A DNA stretch of 64,000 nt from Hydrogenoanaerobacterium sp032017025. GTDB lineage: Bacteria; Bacillota; Clostridia; Oscillospirales; Ruminococcaceae. Of this stretch, positions 1-8,830 are shown piece by piece. Where the stretch lies: positions 62,001-126,000 of the forward strand of contig NZ_DALZQO010000005.1 of the NCBI RefSeq assembly GCF_032017025.1. Direction: 5' to 3'. Position 1 is the stretch's first letter. Every line of letters begins with the position of its first letter. The notes below the pieces were generated by a model. It was not told the origin of the DNA and made no database searches. It saw nothing but the letters and a program-made list of their open reading frames with translations. The position numbers were made by a program, and so were the translations under genes.

Positions 1-522
1 GACAACAACAAATATCTCAACGGCCTATTTAATAATTGGTCAATGATGGAGATTTTTGGCATTGTTATGGTGTTTGTAATGAGCTTTCTGCTTTACCGCA
101 CAGTTTGGGGCCTGCGCTTGCGCTCGGTAGGCCGTTTCCCCATGGCGGCAGAGACAGCGGGTATTCATGTAAACAAGATGAAATATCAGGTAATGCTGAT
201 TTCAGGCTTGCTCGGCGGTATGGCGGGCGCACACCTTTCTATTGGCTATTCGCAGATGTTTACCGAGAACATGACCAACGGAAGAGGCTTTATGGGTGTT
301 GCAGCTATGTTCTTTGGCGGCGCAAATCCGATCATGGCATGGATCGGCTGCCTGCTGTTCGGCTTTACCGATTCGCTTGGCGGAAGGCTGCAGGCGTATG
401 GATGGCCATCTCAGTTTGTGCTGATGATGCCTTACATCATTACCATTGCGGTACTGGCGGTATCGTTGTGGCGTAAATATGTAAAAGAAGCCAAGGCTAA
501 GAGCTCTTTAATCACAAAATAA
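1..522 (+). CDS. BMP-family nucleoside ABC transporter permease, C-terminal part (partial)
   Basis: The reading frame is open from base 1, so the gene starts upstream; 173 residues are visible. The segment has about four hydrophobic stretches and resembles the second permease (YufQ/NupQ type, COG1079) of purine-nucleoside importers fed by BMP lipoproteins; the central glycine-rich stretch GGMAGAHLSIGYSQMF and the end of the last membrane helix are typical. It would form half of the membrane pore. The next gene, a nucleoside hydrolase 25 bp downstream, supports a nucleoside or nucleoside-like substrate. A complete paralogous system lies at 60412-64000 on the other strand. The exact substrate cannot be read from the sequence. 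Confidence 0.88.
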   Translation, partial: DNNKYLNGLFNNWSMMEIFGIVMVFVMSFLLYRTVWGLRLRSVGRFPMAAETAGIHVNKMKYQVMLISGLLGGMAGAHLSIGYSQMFTENMTNGRGFMGVAAMFFGGANPIMAWIGCLLFGFTDSLGGRLQAYGWPSQFVLMMPYIITIAVLAVSLWRKYVKEAKAKSSLITK

Positions 523-547
523 TAATTAAGATAAAAGGAGTAGAAAA

Positions 548-1483
548 ATGGATAGAAGAAAAATTATTTTGGACTGTGACCCCGGGCATGATGATGCGGT
601 TGCCATTTTAATGGCGGCAAAGCACCCAAAACTTGAGCTGCTGGGTATTACCGTTGTTGCAGGCAACCAGACCTTGGAGAAAACCTCGCGCAATGCGCTG
701 AATGTCTGCCAGCACCTCGGCATCGATGTGCCGGTGTGTGCGGGCTGCGGGTTCCCCATGGTGCGCCAGAAACAGGTGATTGCAGATGATATTCACGGTG
801 AAACCGGCCTTGATGGCCCCGTGTTTGAGCCGCTTACCAAGCAGCTTGACCCGAGACATGGCGTCGATTTCATGATTGAAACCCTGCTCGCGTCTGATGG
901 AGATATCACACTTGTTCCCACCGGCCCCCTCACCAACATTGCAATGGCAATGCGCCGCGAGCCCAGAATTGTAGAGAAAATTCAGGAGATTGTACTGATG
1001 GGCGGTGCGTACCAGCTCGGCAACATGACCCCCGCGGCGGAGTTTAATATCTTGGCGGATGCGGAGGCTGCGTATGTGGTGTTCACATCAGGCAGGCCGA
1101 TTGTGATGATGGGGCTTGACCTCACCAGACAAGCTCTTTGTTATCCCGAAATCGTTGACCGTATGGAGAAGATTGGTACCAAGGCGGCACACTTGTTTGC
1201 CGACCTGATGCGTTTCTTTGGTGCAACACAAAAAAAGGTGTTCGGCTGGGCGGGCGGGCCTTTGCATGACCCTACCTGCATTGCTTATCTCATCGACCCT
1301 ACCTGTATTGAAACCAAGGATATGTACACAGAGATAGAAATCAGAAGTGAAAAATGCTACGGGCGCACTTTGTGTGACTACTTTAATACTCAACACCGTG
1401 AACCCAACTCCAAGGTTTGCATCAAGCTGGATCAGGAGAAGTTCTGGAACATCGTCGAAGAGTGTATTCGGCTTTACAACTAG
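548..1483 (+). CDS. Inosine-uridine preferring nucleoside hydrolase family protein
   Basis: This is a 311-residue N-ribohydrolase, the normal family length. The calcium-binding signature DCDPGHDDA is at residues 9-17, followed by GNQTLEKTSRNAL, the NILADAEAA segment and GGPLHDPTCIAYL near residue 240, which carries the catalytic His of the family. It hydrolyses the N-glycosidic bond of ribonucleosides in the cytoplasm, giving base and ribose. An AAGGAG site precedes the ATG. It lies between the nucleoside permease and, four genes on, a ribokinase, so the operon reads as uptake, hydrolysis and ribose phosphorylation. Base preference (purine or pyrimidine) cannot be decided from the sequence. 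Confidence 0.92.
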   Translation: MDRRKIILDCDPGHDDAVAILMAAKHPKLELLGITVVAGNQTLEKTSRNALNVCQHLGIDVPVCAGCGFPMVRQKQVIADDIHGETGLDGPVFEPLTKQLDPRHGVDFMIETLLASDGDITLVPTGPLTNIAMAMRREPRIVEKIQEIVLMGGAYQLGNMTPAAEFNILADAEAAYVVFTSGRPIVMMGLDLTRQALCYPEIVDRMEKIGTKAAHLFADLMRFFGATQKKVFGWAGGPLHDPTCIAYLIDPTCIETKDMYTEIEIRSEKCYGRTLCDYFNTQHREPNSKVCIKLDQEKFWNIVEECIRLYN

Positions 1484-1527
1484 GGTTTGCGAAAAGCCCC
1501 AAACCAAGCTCATAAGGGGGATGCAGA

Positions 1528-2799
1528 ATGATAGAAAAGCTAAGACAGACACTGGAGAAGAACAAGGATAAATACATAACGCGCCTTTCCGAGCTGGTAG
1601 CCATCGATACCCATGATCTAGGGCATGGCATTGACGGCGGGCTGGAAAAAGAGGGGCAGGACTATATGGTCGAGTTGTTCCGGCAGATGGGCGCATCCTC
1701 TGTGGTAAAAGACCAAATGACCGAGGCTGTGATTGAGCAAAGCATTGCACAGCACCAAGAGGGTAACCCCGGGCACAACTACGATGGGCGCTACAATGTC
1801 TACGCCACCTTTGAAGGCGAGGGCAGCAAGTCCATACTTTTTAACGGGCATATCGATACTATGCCTGCAGGCGATGAGAAGCTTTGGAGTACCCCGCGCC
1901 ATACTCCCACGGTAAAGGACGACAAAATGTACGGGTTGGGTGTATGCGATATGAAGGGCGGGCTGATGGCCTCCGCTATGGCGGTGGAGCTGCTCAAGGA
2001 CGCGGGCATTCCTCTGCCCGGCAAAGTTGTCATCACGTCGGTGGTGGATGAAGAGGGCGGCGGTAACGGTTCCATTGCCGCCGCCATGAATGGGCAGAGC
2101 GCCGATGCCGTGGTGGTGTGCGAGCCTACCGATCAAGAACTCATCGCCGCGCATATGGGATTTATCTTCTTTAAGATAGAGATAGGTGGCAAGGCGGTGC
2201 ATTCCGGCTCCAAGTGGCTGGGCGTGAGTGCAATTGAAAAAGCGGTAAAGCTGATGGCGGCGATTGACGAGTTGGAGCATAAGTGGCTGATGACCTATAA
2301 GCATGCACTGCTGCCAGCGCCTACCTCCAATGTTGGTGTAATTGAGGGAGGAACAGCGGGCTCTACTGTGGCCGATTACTGCTGCTTTAAAACCTGCGTG
2401 CACTACCTTCCGGGGCAGATGAGCCACGAGCAGGTGGTGGAGGAGTACACGGGTGCTATCTACCGCTGTTGCGAGGGCGACGAGTGGCTCAAAGACCACA
2501 AGCCAAACATCTCAATTTATCAGGCAGGCGGTTCATTTGAAATGGAGCTGGAGCACAGCTTCATTGAATCGTTCCGCCGCGCTTATCAAATAGCTATGGG
2601 TGCTCAGGTTAAAGTTGTGGGCTCCCCTGCGGGGTGCGATTCACGCGTGTGGAAGAACATTGCGCAGTGCCCCACCCTGCAATACGGCCCCGGCAGACAG
2701 GCGCAATGCCATGCCGTAAACGAATACATTGAGCTGCAGCAATACCTCGATGCAATTTTAGTTTATGCACAACTGATTTTAGATTGGTGCCAAGAATAA
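1528..2799 (+). CDS. M20 family metallohydrolase (ArgE/DapE type), first copy
   Basis: The 423-residue protein has the two-zinc M20 pattern: GHIDTMP (first His and Asp), GLGVCDMKGG (bridging Asp), VVDEEGGG (general base Glu plus metal Glu), VCEPT, and CHAVNE near the C-terminus (last His ligand). Family members remove acyl or amide groups from amino acids, dipeptides or related small molecules. There is a longer than usual insert after residue 40 that contains GHNYDGRYN. A GGGGGATG-like site precedes the ATG. A second M20 gene lies at 3581 in the same operon but the two are clearly different in sequence. Its role in a nucleoside operon is unknown; an amide-bearing nucleoside derivative is one possibility. 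Confidence 0.85.
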   Translation: MIEKLRQTLEKNKDKYITRLSELVAIDTHDLGHGIDGGLEKEGQDYMVELFRQMGASSVVKDQMTEAVIEQSIAQHQEGNPGHNYDGRYNVYATFEGEGSKSILFNGHIDTMPAGDEKLWSTPRHTPTVKDDKMYGLGVCDMKGGLMASAMAVELLKDAGIPLPGKVVITSVVDEEGGGNGSIAAAMNGQSADAVVVCEPTDQELIAAHMGFIFFKIEIGGKAVHSGSKWLGVSAIEKAVKLMAAIDELEHKWLMTYKHALLPAPTSNVGVIEGGTAGSTVADYCCFKTCVHYLPGQMSHEQVVEEYTGAIYRCCEGDEWLKDHKPNISIYQAGGSFEMELEHSFIESFRRAYQIAMGAQVKVVGSPAGCDSRVWKNIAQCPTLQYGPGRQAQCHAVNEYIELQQYLDAILVYAQLILDWCQE

Positions 2800-2815
2800 C
2801 AAGGAGGAAACAGTC

Positions 2816-3556
2816 ATGAAAAAAGTTTTGATTGCCGGTGAAAGCTGGATGAGCTATACCACCCATGTAAAGGGCTTTGACAGCTTCTATACATCGGTGT
2901 ATGAGGAGGGTGTGGAGTATATCCGCACTGCTATTGAAAAAGCAGGCTATCAGGTGGATTATATTCCAAACCATCTGGCGCCCGAAAAATTTCCGTTTAC
3001 AATGGAGGGATTAAAAGAATACTCCTGTGTCATCCTGTCCGATATCGGCTCCAACACGCTGCTGCTTTCGCCCCAAACCTTTGCAAAAAGCATAAGAACG
3101 CCTAACCGCTGCCAACTGATTAAAGATTATGTAGAGCAGGGCGGCGCGTTTATGATGGTAGGCGGCTACATGTCGTTTACCGGTGTGGATGCGAAAACCA
3201 GATACGGTCAGACTCCGGTGCAGGATGTTCTACCGGTGCAGTGCCTTGATACCGATGACAGAGCCGAACACCCCGAAGGGGTGGTGCCTATTGCGGTAAA
3301 AGAACACGAGGCAATCAACGGCCTTCCCAAAGAATGGCCCCATTTTCTCGGCTACAACAAAACCAAGGCGATCCCACAGGGAGAGGTTCTGGTAACCATA
3401 GATGGCGACCCGCTTATTGCGGTGGGCGAATTCGGCAAAGGTAAATCTGCCGTGTTCACCTCCGACTGTGCGCCCCACTGGGGCCCACCGGAATTTGTAA
3501 ACTGGCAGTATTACAACGAGCTTTGGAAAGGGCTTCTCGATTACCTCACAAAATAA
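2816..3556 (+). CDS. Class I glutamine amidotransferase-like protein (GATase1-like, STM3548 type)
   Basis: The 246-residue protein has the flavodoxin-like amidotransferase fold of the STM3548 group (PF07090-like): MKKVLIAGESW at the start, then VILSDIGSNTLLLSP, FMMVGGYMSFTG near residue 125, and a C-terminal GKSAVFTSDCAPHWGPP segment. Members are annotated as cytoplasmic proteins of unknown function, and the nucleophile Cys of true glutaminases is not evident at the elbow. It starts 16 bp after the first M20 gene, with AAGGAGG upstream, and 24 bp before the second, so it is co-transcribed with both. I infer that it acts on the same compound as the two M20 enzymes; the reaction is unknown. Confidence 0.8.
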   Translation: MKKVLIAGESWMSYTTHVKGFDSFYTSVYEEGVEYIRTAIEKAGYQVDYIPNHLAPEKFPFTMEGLKEYSCVILSDIGSNTLLLSPQTFAKSIRTPNRCQLIKDYVEQGGAFMMVGGYMSFTGVDAKTRYGQTPVQDVLPVQCLDTDDRAEHPEGVVPIAVKEHEAINGLPKEWPHFLGYNKTKAIPQGEVLVTIDGDPLIAVGEFGKGKSAVFTSDCAPHWGPPEFVNWQYYNELWKGLLDYLTK

Positions 3557-3580
3557 ATACAAATGCAGGGGCGATAAATA

Positions 3581-4741
3581 ATGTTACAACCTATAACACA
3601 GGCTCAAAAGGATGAAGCAGTAAAGCTGCTGAGCGATACCATCGGTATCGTGACGGTTAATCCAGAAGGAGAGGAGAGGTTGCTGGCAGAGTTTATCGCC
3701 TCTTATTTAAAAGCGACAGGGTGCGCTGTGGAGCTGCAAAACTTTGCACCGCGCAGAGCAAATATAATTGCAACACTAAAAGGGCGCAGCAACGGAAAAG
3801 CGCTGCTGCTGAACGGACATTTGGATACCGTCCCCTTTGGAAATACAGATGTATGGGATACCCCGCCGCACCTTGCAACAATTCGGGGAGACACCTTGTA
3901 CGGACGGGGTGCAAGTGATATGAAGAGCGGGCTGTGTGCGGCGTTGTGTGCGTTTCGCAGGCTTGCTCTTGAGGGCTTTGTACCGGAAAATGACATCATT
4001 TTTGCTGGGACCGGCGATGAAGAAACGCTGGGGCTCGGCGCGCAGGCGGCAGTGGAGAGCGGCTTGCTAAATCATGTGGGACGTATTATAATAGGAGAGC
4101 CCACAGGCAATCAGATTTCGGTGGCGTCCAAGGGCACTCTGTGGCTGGAGTTTTCCATCCATGGAAAAACCTCGCATGGTGCATACCCGTGGGAGGGCAT
4201 CAACGCTGTGGAGCTGGCCTATAAGCTCTTCGAAGAGCTGAAGAACTGCATCGGCACGGCAAAACACCCGTATCTTTCGGCGCCCACCTGTACACTCACC
4301 AAAATACAAGGCGGGGTTAAGGTGAATATGGTACCAGACCGGTGTGATATGGCATTGGATATTCGTACGGTACCCGCCATTTTACATAGCGAGCTGCTGT
4401 TACGGCTCGATGCGCTCATCGCTCAGTTTGAGCAGCAGTATTCAGGTGCAAAGATAGAATACCGCGTTCTTACCAACCGCATGGCGGCGGAAATTTCGCC
4501 AAACGACGCACTGGTGCGGGAGCTTTCTCAAACAGTGCAGGCGGTGTGCGGTGCAAAGCCGCAGCTTACGGGAACCGGGTTTTTCAGCGATGCATCCATC
4601 TTTTTGCGGGAATATGCCCTGCCGGTTGTACTGTTTGGTCCGGGGGAAAGCAGCGAGGCGCACAAGCCAAACGAAAGCGTTTCGTTAAAGAGCTATCTTA
4701 CTGCGGCTCAGTGCTATTATCATTTTTTACAGAGGCAATAA
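3581..4741 (+). CDS. M20 family metallohydrolase (ArgE/DapE type), second copy
   Basis: This 386-residue protein has the usual ArgE/DapE length and all M20 metal motifs: GHLDTVP, GASDMKSG, GTGDEETLG with the catalytic Glu, GEPTG, and AHKPNES at the C-terminus. A dimerisation domain with the SHGAYPWEGINAV segment sits in the middle. It would deacylate or cleave a small amide in the cytoplasm. It is the fifth gene of the nucleoside operon. The 59 bp to the ribokinase gene contain a short inverted repeat (ccctttacaggggtaaa) but no T-run, so readthrough is likely. Substrate not deducible. Confidence 0.87.
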   Translation: MLQPITQAQKDEAVKLLSDTIGIVTVNPEGEERLLAEFIASYLKATGCAVELQNFAPRRANIIATLKGRSNGKALLLNGHLDTVPFGNTDVWDTPPHLATIRGDTLYGRGASDMKSGLCAALCAFRRLALEGFVPENDIIFAGTGDEETLGLGAQAAVESGLLNHVGRIIIGEPTGNQISVASKGTLWLEFSIHGKTSHGAYPWEGINAVELAYKLFEELKNCIGTAKHPYLSAPTCTLTKIQGGVKVNMVPDRCDMALDIRTVPAILHSELLLRLDALIAQFEQQYSGAKIEYRVLTNRMAAEISPNDALVRELSQTVQAVCGAKPQLTGTGFFSDASIFLREYALPVVLFGPGESSEAHKPNESVSLKSYLTAAQCYYHFLQRQ

Positions 4742-4800
4742 ACCCTTTACAGGGGTAAACAGATAAAACTTTTAAGCATAAAAGCGGATAGGAGATTAGA

Positions 4801-5703
4801 ATGAAACTATTGAATTTTGGGTCGCTCAACATAGACTATGTTTACAAGGTCGACCATTTTGTCCGTCCAGGTGAAACGATGTCATCAGAATCTCGGCAGA
4901 CCTTTTGCGGCGGCAAGGGGCTTAACCAGTCCATTGCGCTTGCAAGGGCGGGGGTACAAGTGTACCATGCCGGTGCTGTAGGCAAAGCGGACGGTGATAT
5001 GCTGCGCGAGGTTTTGCAAAAAAACCATGTAAACATCGACTTTATAAGGCAGTGTGAAGATGTTGCCACAGGGCATGCCATCATTCAGGTGAACCATTCG
5101 GGGCAAAACTGCATCCTGCTTTATGGCGGTGCAAACCAAACCATGACCGAGCAGCACATCGATGAGACACTTGCCGGCTTTTCGTCGGGCGATTTTCTCA
5201 TCCTGCAAAATGAAATTAACAATATGCGCTATATTATGGAGCAGGCACACAAAAAGGGGCTTGTAATTGTGCTTAACCCGTCACCCATGAATGAGAAAAT
5301 ACTCGAGCTTCCTCTCGAGTATGTCGATTATTTCATGCTGAACGAGGTGGAAGCGGCGGATATCTGCGGCACTGAGGATAAGGATGGCCTGCTGGAACAA
5401 TTGGCACAGAAATACCCGGGTGCGAAAATTGTGCTGACACTTGGCAAGCATGGGGTACAGTACAAAGACGGCGATCAGGTACTGTCGCACGGTATCTATA
5501 AGGTGCCGGTGGTGGATACCACTGCGGCGGGAGATACCTTTACGGGCTTTTTCATCGGCAGTTTGGCACAGGGCTACGCCGCCGATGAGGCACTGCGTTT
5601 GGCATCGGTTGCATCGTCCATCGCTGTGTCGCGACAGGGCGCCGAAACCTCCATCCCCTACATGGATGAGGTGAAAAGCAGCAAGCTGGAAGCGGAATCA
5701 TAA
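4801..5703 (+). CDS. Ribokinase-like PfkB family carbohydrate kinase
   Basis: The 300-residue PfkB kinase has the N-terminal GSLNIDYVYKVDHFV strand, the GGKGLNQSIALARAG substrate motif, and the C-terminal anion-hole and base motif DTTAAGDTFTGFF (Asp of GD is the catalytic base). Phosphorylation of ribose at O5 is the most likely reaction, since it follows a nucleoside hydrolase in the operon. The sequence is diverged enough from RbsK that another furanose or a nucleoside is possible. AGGAG lies 8 bp upstream of the ATG. A strong bidirectional terminator follows directly, so this is the last gene of the operon. Confidence 0.88.
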   Translation: MKLLNFGSLNIDYVYKVDHFVRPGETMSSESRQTFCGGKGLNQSIALARAGVQVYHAGAVGKADGDMLREVLQKNHVNIDFIRQCEDVATGHAIIQVNHSGQNCILLYGGANQTMTEQHIDETLAGFSSGDFLILQNEINNMRYIMEQAHKKGLVIVLNPSPMNEKILELPLEYVDYFMLNEVEAADICGTEDKDGLLEQLAQKYPGAKIVLTLGKHGVQYKDGDQVLSHGIYKVPVVDTTAAGDTFTGFFIGSLAQGYAADEALRLASVASSIAVSRQGAETSIPYMDEVKSSKLEAES

Positions 5704-5716
5704 AACCTACATAAAA

Positions 5717-5764
5717 ACAACCGGAGAGCCACAGTGTATCGCTGTGATTCTCCGGTTGTTTTTG
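5717..5764. terminator. Bidirectional intrinsic terminator between ribokinase and LysR gene
   Basis: An 18-bp nearly perfect stem (left arm from 5717, right arm ending 5759, one mismatch) with a 7-base loop is followed by a T-run on the plus strand and preceded by an A-run. It sits between convergent genes. Confidence 0.9.
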
Positions 5765-5771
5765 GTTACAG

Positions 5772-6701
5772 TCAAACAAGCAAACAGGTGCGTGCCGCAC
5801 TTTTGACCGACTGTACAAACATTTTCTCCCAGGCATTCAGCTCATAATCCTTAGGGTATACGACAAGATCCTTGCTGCCAAGCGAAGAAATGGAACAATG
5901 ACGCAGTACGAGCTCGTTTTTCTCTAAGAATGGCTTTGTCACAGGGGGCGACCACAGGTAAGCACCTGCTACCTCCCGCAGCAGCTGGTATTGTGTGCCT
6001 TGCTCATACAAGTAGATGCACTTAGCGGACGGCTGCATCGGTGTTTCGGCAATGGTCTGCGCGCAGGAAGACGCAGGGGCTTCAAAATCACCGTAAGCGA
6101 CTTCGGTATAATTCACCAGCGCACCGTAGGGAATTTCACTCAAAGGTGCGAGGGGATGATGCTTTGACATCAAAATACCCATCGAATATTCCCACAGCAC
6201 CTCGCGCCTTAGCTGCTGTTCTTCCAGAAAAGAGAGATAATCACCCTCAAACAGGTTGGGGCAGCGAATGATGGCGAGGTTGGACTTGCCCGCCGTAACA
6301 TCGCGGATAGCGGTCATCGAGTTTGCTTCCTTAAAGCTGACAGATAGGGGCGCACCGCGCTTCATCCTGCTTAAAAAATCGGTAAACGCACACGAGATAT
6401 AATCTGCGCGGGGAACCGACACGCTAAACCGAATGCTCTTCTCCTCGGGTACCTTGTACATCGATTCCAGCTCATCTACCTGCGAGAGGATAGTGCTGGC
6501 ATGCGAGAGAAACTCTGCCCCCTCGCGGGTGGGCGCTACGCCCTTAGCCGTGCGCCTGAAAATAGTAATGCCGAGCTCCCGTTCCAGCTCTTTGATTGCC
6601 TTGCTCAGGTTGGGCTGCCCCATAAACAGGTTCTGGGCCGCTTTGCTGATGGATTTTGCCTTGTCAACCTCGATTACATATTTTAAAGAAAGCAGATTCA
6701 C
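5772..6701 (-). CDS. LysR family transcriptional regulator
   Basis: The 309-residue protein has an N-terminal winged helix-turn-helix (residues 1-60; SISKAAQNLFMGQPNLSKAI is the helix-turn-helix) and a C-terminal effector-binding domain of the periplasmic-binding type. The GTG start at 6701 has AAAGGGGTG upstream. It converges on the nucleoside operon and could sense a product of it, but LysR regulators usually act on divergent genes, and the gene on that side is a GNAT on the same strand. The target is therefore unknown. Confidence 0.88.
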   Translation of the reverse strand: MNLLSLKYVIEVDKAKSISKAAQNLFMGQPNLSKAIKELERELGITIFRRTAKGVAPTREGAEFLSHASTILSQVDELESMYKVPEEKSIRFSVSVPRADYISCAFTDFLSRMKRGAPLSVSFKEANSMTAIRDVTAGKSNLAIIRCPNLFEGDYLSFLEEQQLRREVLWEYSMGILMSKHHPLAPLSEIPYGALVNYTEVAYGDFEAPASSCAQTIAETPMQPSAKCIYLYEQGTQYQLLREVAGAYLWSPPVTKPFLEKNELVLRHCSISSLGSKDLVVYPKDYELNAWEKMFVQSVKSAARTCLLV

Positions 6702-6749
6702 TTAATCACCCCTTTCGTATAGGATAGCTTAGAGGTATCGGCTTGAGTT

Positions 6750-7022
6750 TTATGCGAGCAGGTCGGCGTGTTCAGGGTGTTTCTGAAACCAGCTCACCGC
6801 GTAAGGGCAGGTGGGATGTACCTTTTTGCCATCGGAGCGTAGCTTTTGCACAGCAGCTTCCATCAGCTTGCTAGCAATGCCCTGTCCACGCAGGCTGTCA
6901 TCCACAAAGGTATGATTTATGTTTGCAACATGAACTGATTCTGCCGGAAAAGTGACTTCTGCCACAAGCTTACCGGACTCATCGTTGTAATAGATACGGC
7001 TGTTTTCTATAATAAAATGCAT
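6750..7022 (-). CDS. GNAT-like N-acetyltransferase (YjdJ/COG2388 type)
   Basis: The 90-residue single-domain protein has the short acetyl-CoA-binding core of the COG2388 group: VDDSLRGQGIASKLMEAAV followed by the conserved VHPTCPYAVSWFQKHPEH. Such proteins are about 90 residues long. I chose the ATG at 7022 over an upstream start because AGGGGGTG lies 6 bp before it; an extended -10 (TGT TATAAT, minus strand, about 7044-7049) sits just upstream, giving a short leader. The substrate is unknown. LysR follows 48 bp downstream on the same strand. Confidence 0.85.
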   Translation of the reverse strand: MHFIIENSRIYYNDESGKLVAEVTFPAESVHVANINHTFVDDSLRGQGIASKLMEAAVQKLRSDGKKVHPTCPYAVSWFQKHPEHADLLA

Positions 7023-7114
7023 TGATTGGCACCCCCTGCCAACATTATAACACAAAAGCAGTAAAAAAATGCGCTCCAATCAGGTGTTTTTCTTTATCAT
7101 ATCGGGGAATATAG

Positions 7115-7143
7115 TTGCGTGCAGACTACAAAAATGCTATTAT
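7115..7143 (+). promoter_or_regulatory. Predicted sigma-A promoter of prfC
   Basis: TTGCGT at 7115-7120, a 17-bp spacer ending in TGC (extended -10), and TATTAT at 7138-7143, followed by a leader of about 30 nt before the TTG start. Confidence 0.6.
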
Positions 7144-7179
7144 TAAAAGGTTAGATTGCAATATGTGGAGGAATCAAGT

Positions 7180-8763
7180 TTGGCTGATATAAAAACTGAA
7201 ATAGAGCGCAGAAGAACGTTTGCGATTATTTCTCACCCCGATGCGGGTAAGACAACGCTGACCGAGAAATTTCTGCTGTACGGCGGCGCAATTGCGCTGG
7301 CAGGCTCGGTAAAGGGCAAGAAAACGGCAAAGCATGCGGTCTCTGACTGGATGGAGATTGAAAAGCAGAGAGGTATCTCGGTGACGTCATCGGTTATGCA
7401 GTTCAATTACGAGGGCTACTGCATCAATATTCTGGATACCCCGGGGCATCAGGACTTTTCAGAGGATACCTACCGCACACTTATGGCGGCGGACAGCGCA
7501 GTTATGGTTATCGATGCTTCAAAGGGCGTTGAGAACCAAACCAGAAAGCTGTTTAAGGTATGCCTGCTGCGCGACATCCCCATCTTTACCTTTATCAATA
7601 AGATGGACAGAGAAGCGCGTGATCCGTTTGATTTGATGGAGGAGATTGAGAACGAGCTGGGCATCAAAACCTACCCCATCAACTGGCCGATTGGCTGCGG
7701 CAAGGAATTTAAGGGCGTGTATGACCGTCATAAAAAAGAAATCATCTCGTTTACCGCAAACAACGGGCAGCATGAGGTGGAAAAAATAGAGGTCGATATC
7801 AACGACCCCCGTTTGGAAGAGCTCATCGGCGAGCAGCACCACAAAACGCTTGTAGATGACATCGAACTGCTCGACGGCGCCAGCTACGAGTTTGATATGG
7901 AGGCAGTTCGCCACGGCAAGCTTTCCCCCGTGTTCTTTGGCTCGGCGCTCACCAACTTTGGTGTAGAGCCGTTTCTTGAGGACTTTTTAAAGATGACCAC
8001 ACCGCCGCTTCCACGTGAATCGAGCATTGGTGAGGTTGACCCGTTCAGCAAGGAATTTTCTGCGTTTGTATTTAAAATTCAGGCAAACATGAACAAAGCG
8101 CACCGCGACAGAATTGCATTTATGCGTATCTGCTCGGGCCGCTTTGATAAAAACATGGAGGTTACGCATATTCAGGGCGGCAAAAACCTCAAGCTTTCGC
8201 AGCCGCAGCAGATCATGGCGCAAGACCGTGAAATCATTGATGAAGCATATGCGGGCGATATCATCGGTGTGTTCGACCCCGGCATCTTTTCCATCGGCGA
8301 TACCATAAGCGTGCCGAGCAAAAAGTTCGAGTTCGCAGGGATCCCAACGTTTGCGCCCGAGCATTTTGCACGCATCCGCCAAAAGGATACCCTGAAACGT
8401 AAGCAGTTTGTGAAGGGCACCACCCAGATAGCACAGGAGGGTGCGATTCAGATTTTCCAGGAGCCGCTCAAGGGCATGGAAGAGGTAATTGTGGGCGTTG
8501 TAGGTACACTTCAGTTTGACGTGCTGGAATACCGCCTAAAAAACGAGTACAATGTAGATATTATCATGGACCGTCTGGCTTACCAGTACATCCGCTGGAT
8601 TGAAAACGAGGATATCGACATTAAATCGCTGAGTCTCAGCTCGGACACCAAGGTCGTGCAGGATTTCAAAGGCCGCTACCTGCTTTTGTTTACCGACAGC
8701 TGGAACATCAACTGGGCACTGGATAAAAACAAAGGGCTTGAACTCTCTGAATTTGGACGCTAA
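7180..8763 (+). CDS. prfC: Peptide chain release factor 3 (RF3 GTPase)
   Basis: This is a translational GTPase of 527 residues. P-loop SHPDAGKTTLTEK, switch I with RGISVTSS, DTPGHQDFSEDT (G3), NKMDR (G4), domain II and the C-terminal RF3 domain are all present. RF3 uses GTP to remove RF1/RF2 from the ribosome after peptide release. I place the start at TTG 7180 because GGAGGA at 7167-7172 is 7 bp upstream; an in-frame TTG at 7156 would overlap that site. The gene is monocistronic, with a terminator behind it. Confidence 0.95.
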   Translation: MADIKTEIERRRTFAIISHPDAGKTTLTEKFLLYGGAIALAGSVKGKKTAKHAVSDWMEIEKQRGISVTSSVMQFNYEGYCINILDTPGHQDFSEDTYRTLMAADSAVMVIDASKGVENQTRKLFKVCLLRDIPIFTFINKMDREARDPFDLMEEIENELGIKTYPINWPIGCGKEFKGVYDRHKKEIISFTANNGQHEVEKIEVDINDPRLEELIGEQHHKTLVDDIELLDGASYEFDMEAVRHGKLSPVFFGSALTNFGVEPFLEDFLKMTTPPLPRESSIGEVDPFSKEFSAFVFKIQANMNKAHRDRIAFMRICSGRFDKNMEVTHIQGGKNLKLSQPQQIMAQDREIIDEAYAGDIIGVFDPGIFSIGDTISVPSKKFEFAGIPTFAPEHFARIRQKDTLKRKQFVKGTTQIAQEGAIQIFQEPLKGMEEVIVGVVGTLQFDVLEYRLKNEYNVDIIMDRLAYQYIRWIENEDIDIKSLSLSSDTKVVQDFKGRYLLLFTDSWNINWALDKNKGLELSEFGR

Positions 8764-8780
8764 TATAAGTTGATACAATA

Positions 8781-8814
8781 AAAACCGGAATGCAGCTTTT
8801 GCATTCCGGTTTTG
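8781..8814. terminator. Bidirectional terminator between prfC and the ABC-F gene
   Basis: Perfect 14-bp stem (AAAACCGGAATGCA and its complement) with a T-run on the plus strand and an A-run on the other side, between convergent genes. Confidence 0.88.
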
Positions 8815-8830
8815 TTCTGTTCAATGGACA

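Noticed and set aside
36..476. 146-residue frame beginning near the window start
   Set aside because: It is out of frame with the nucleoside permease that covers the same bases; composition is not protein-like.
1618..2499. 293-residue antisense frame in the first M20 gene
   Set aside because: It mirrors a strongly conserved M20 gene, has no ribosome binding site and a His/Leu-rich shadow composition.
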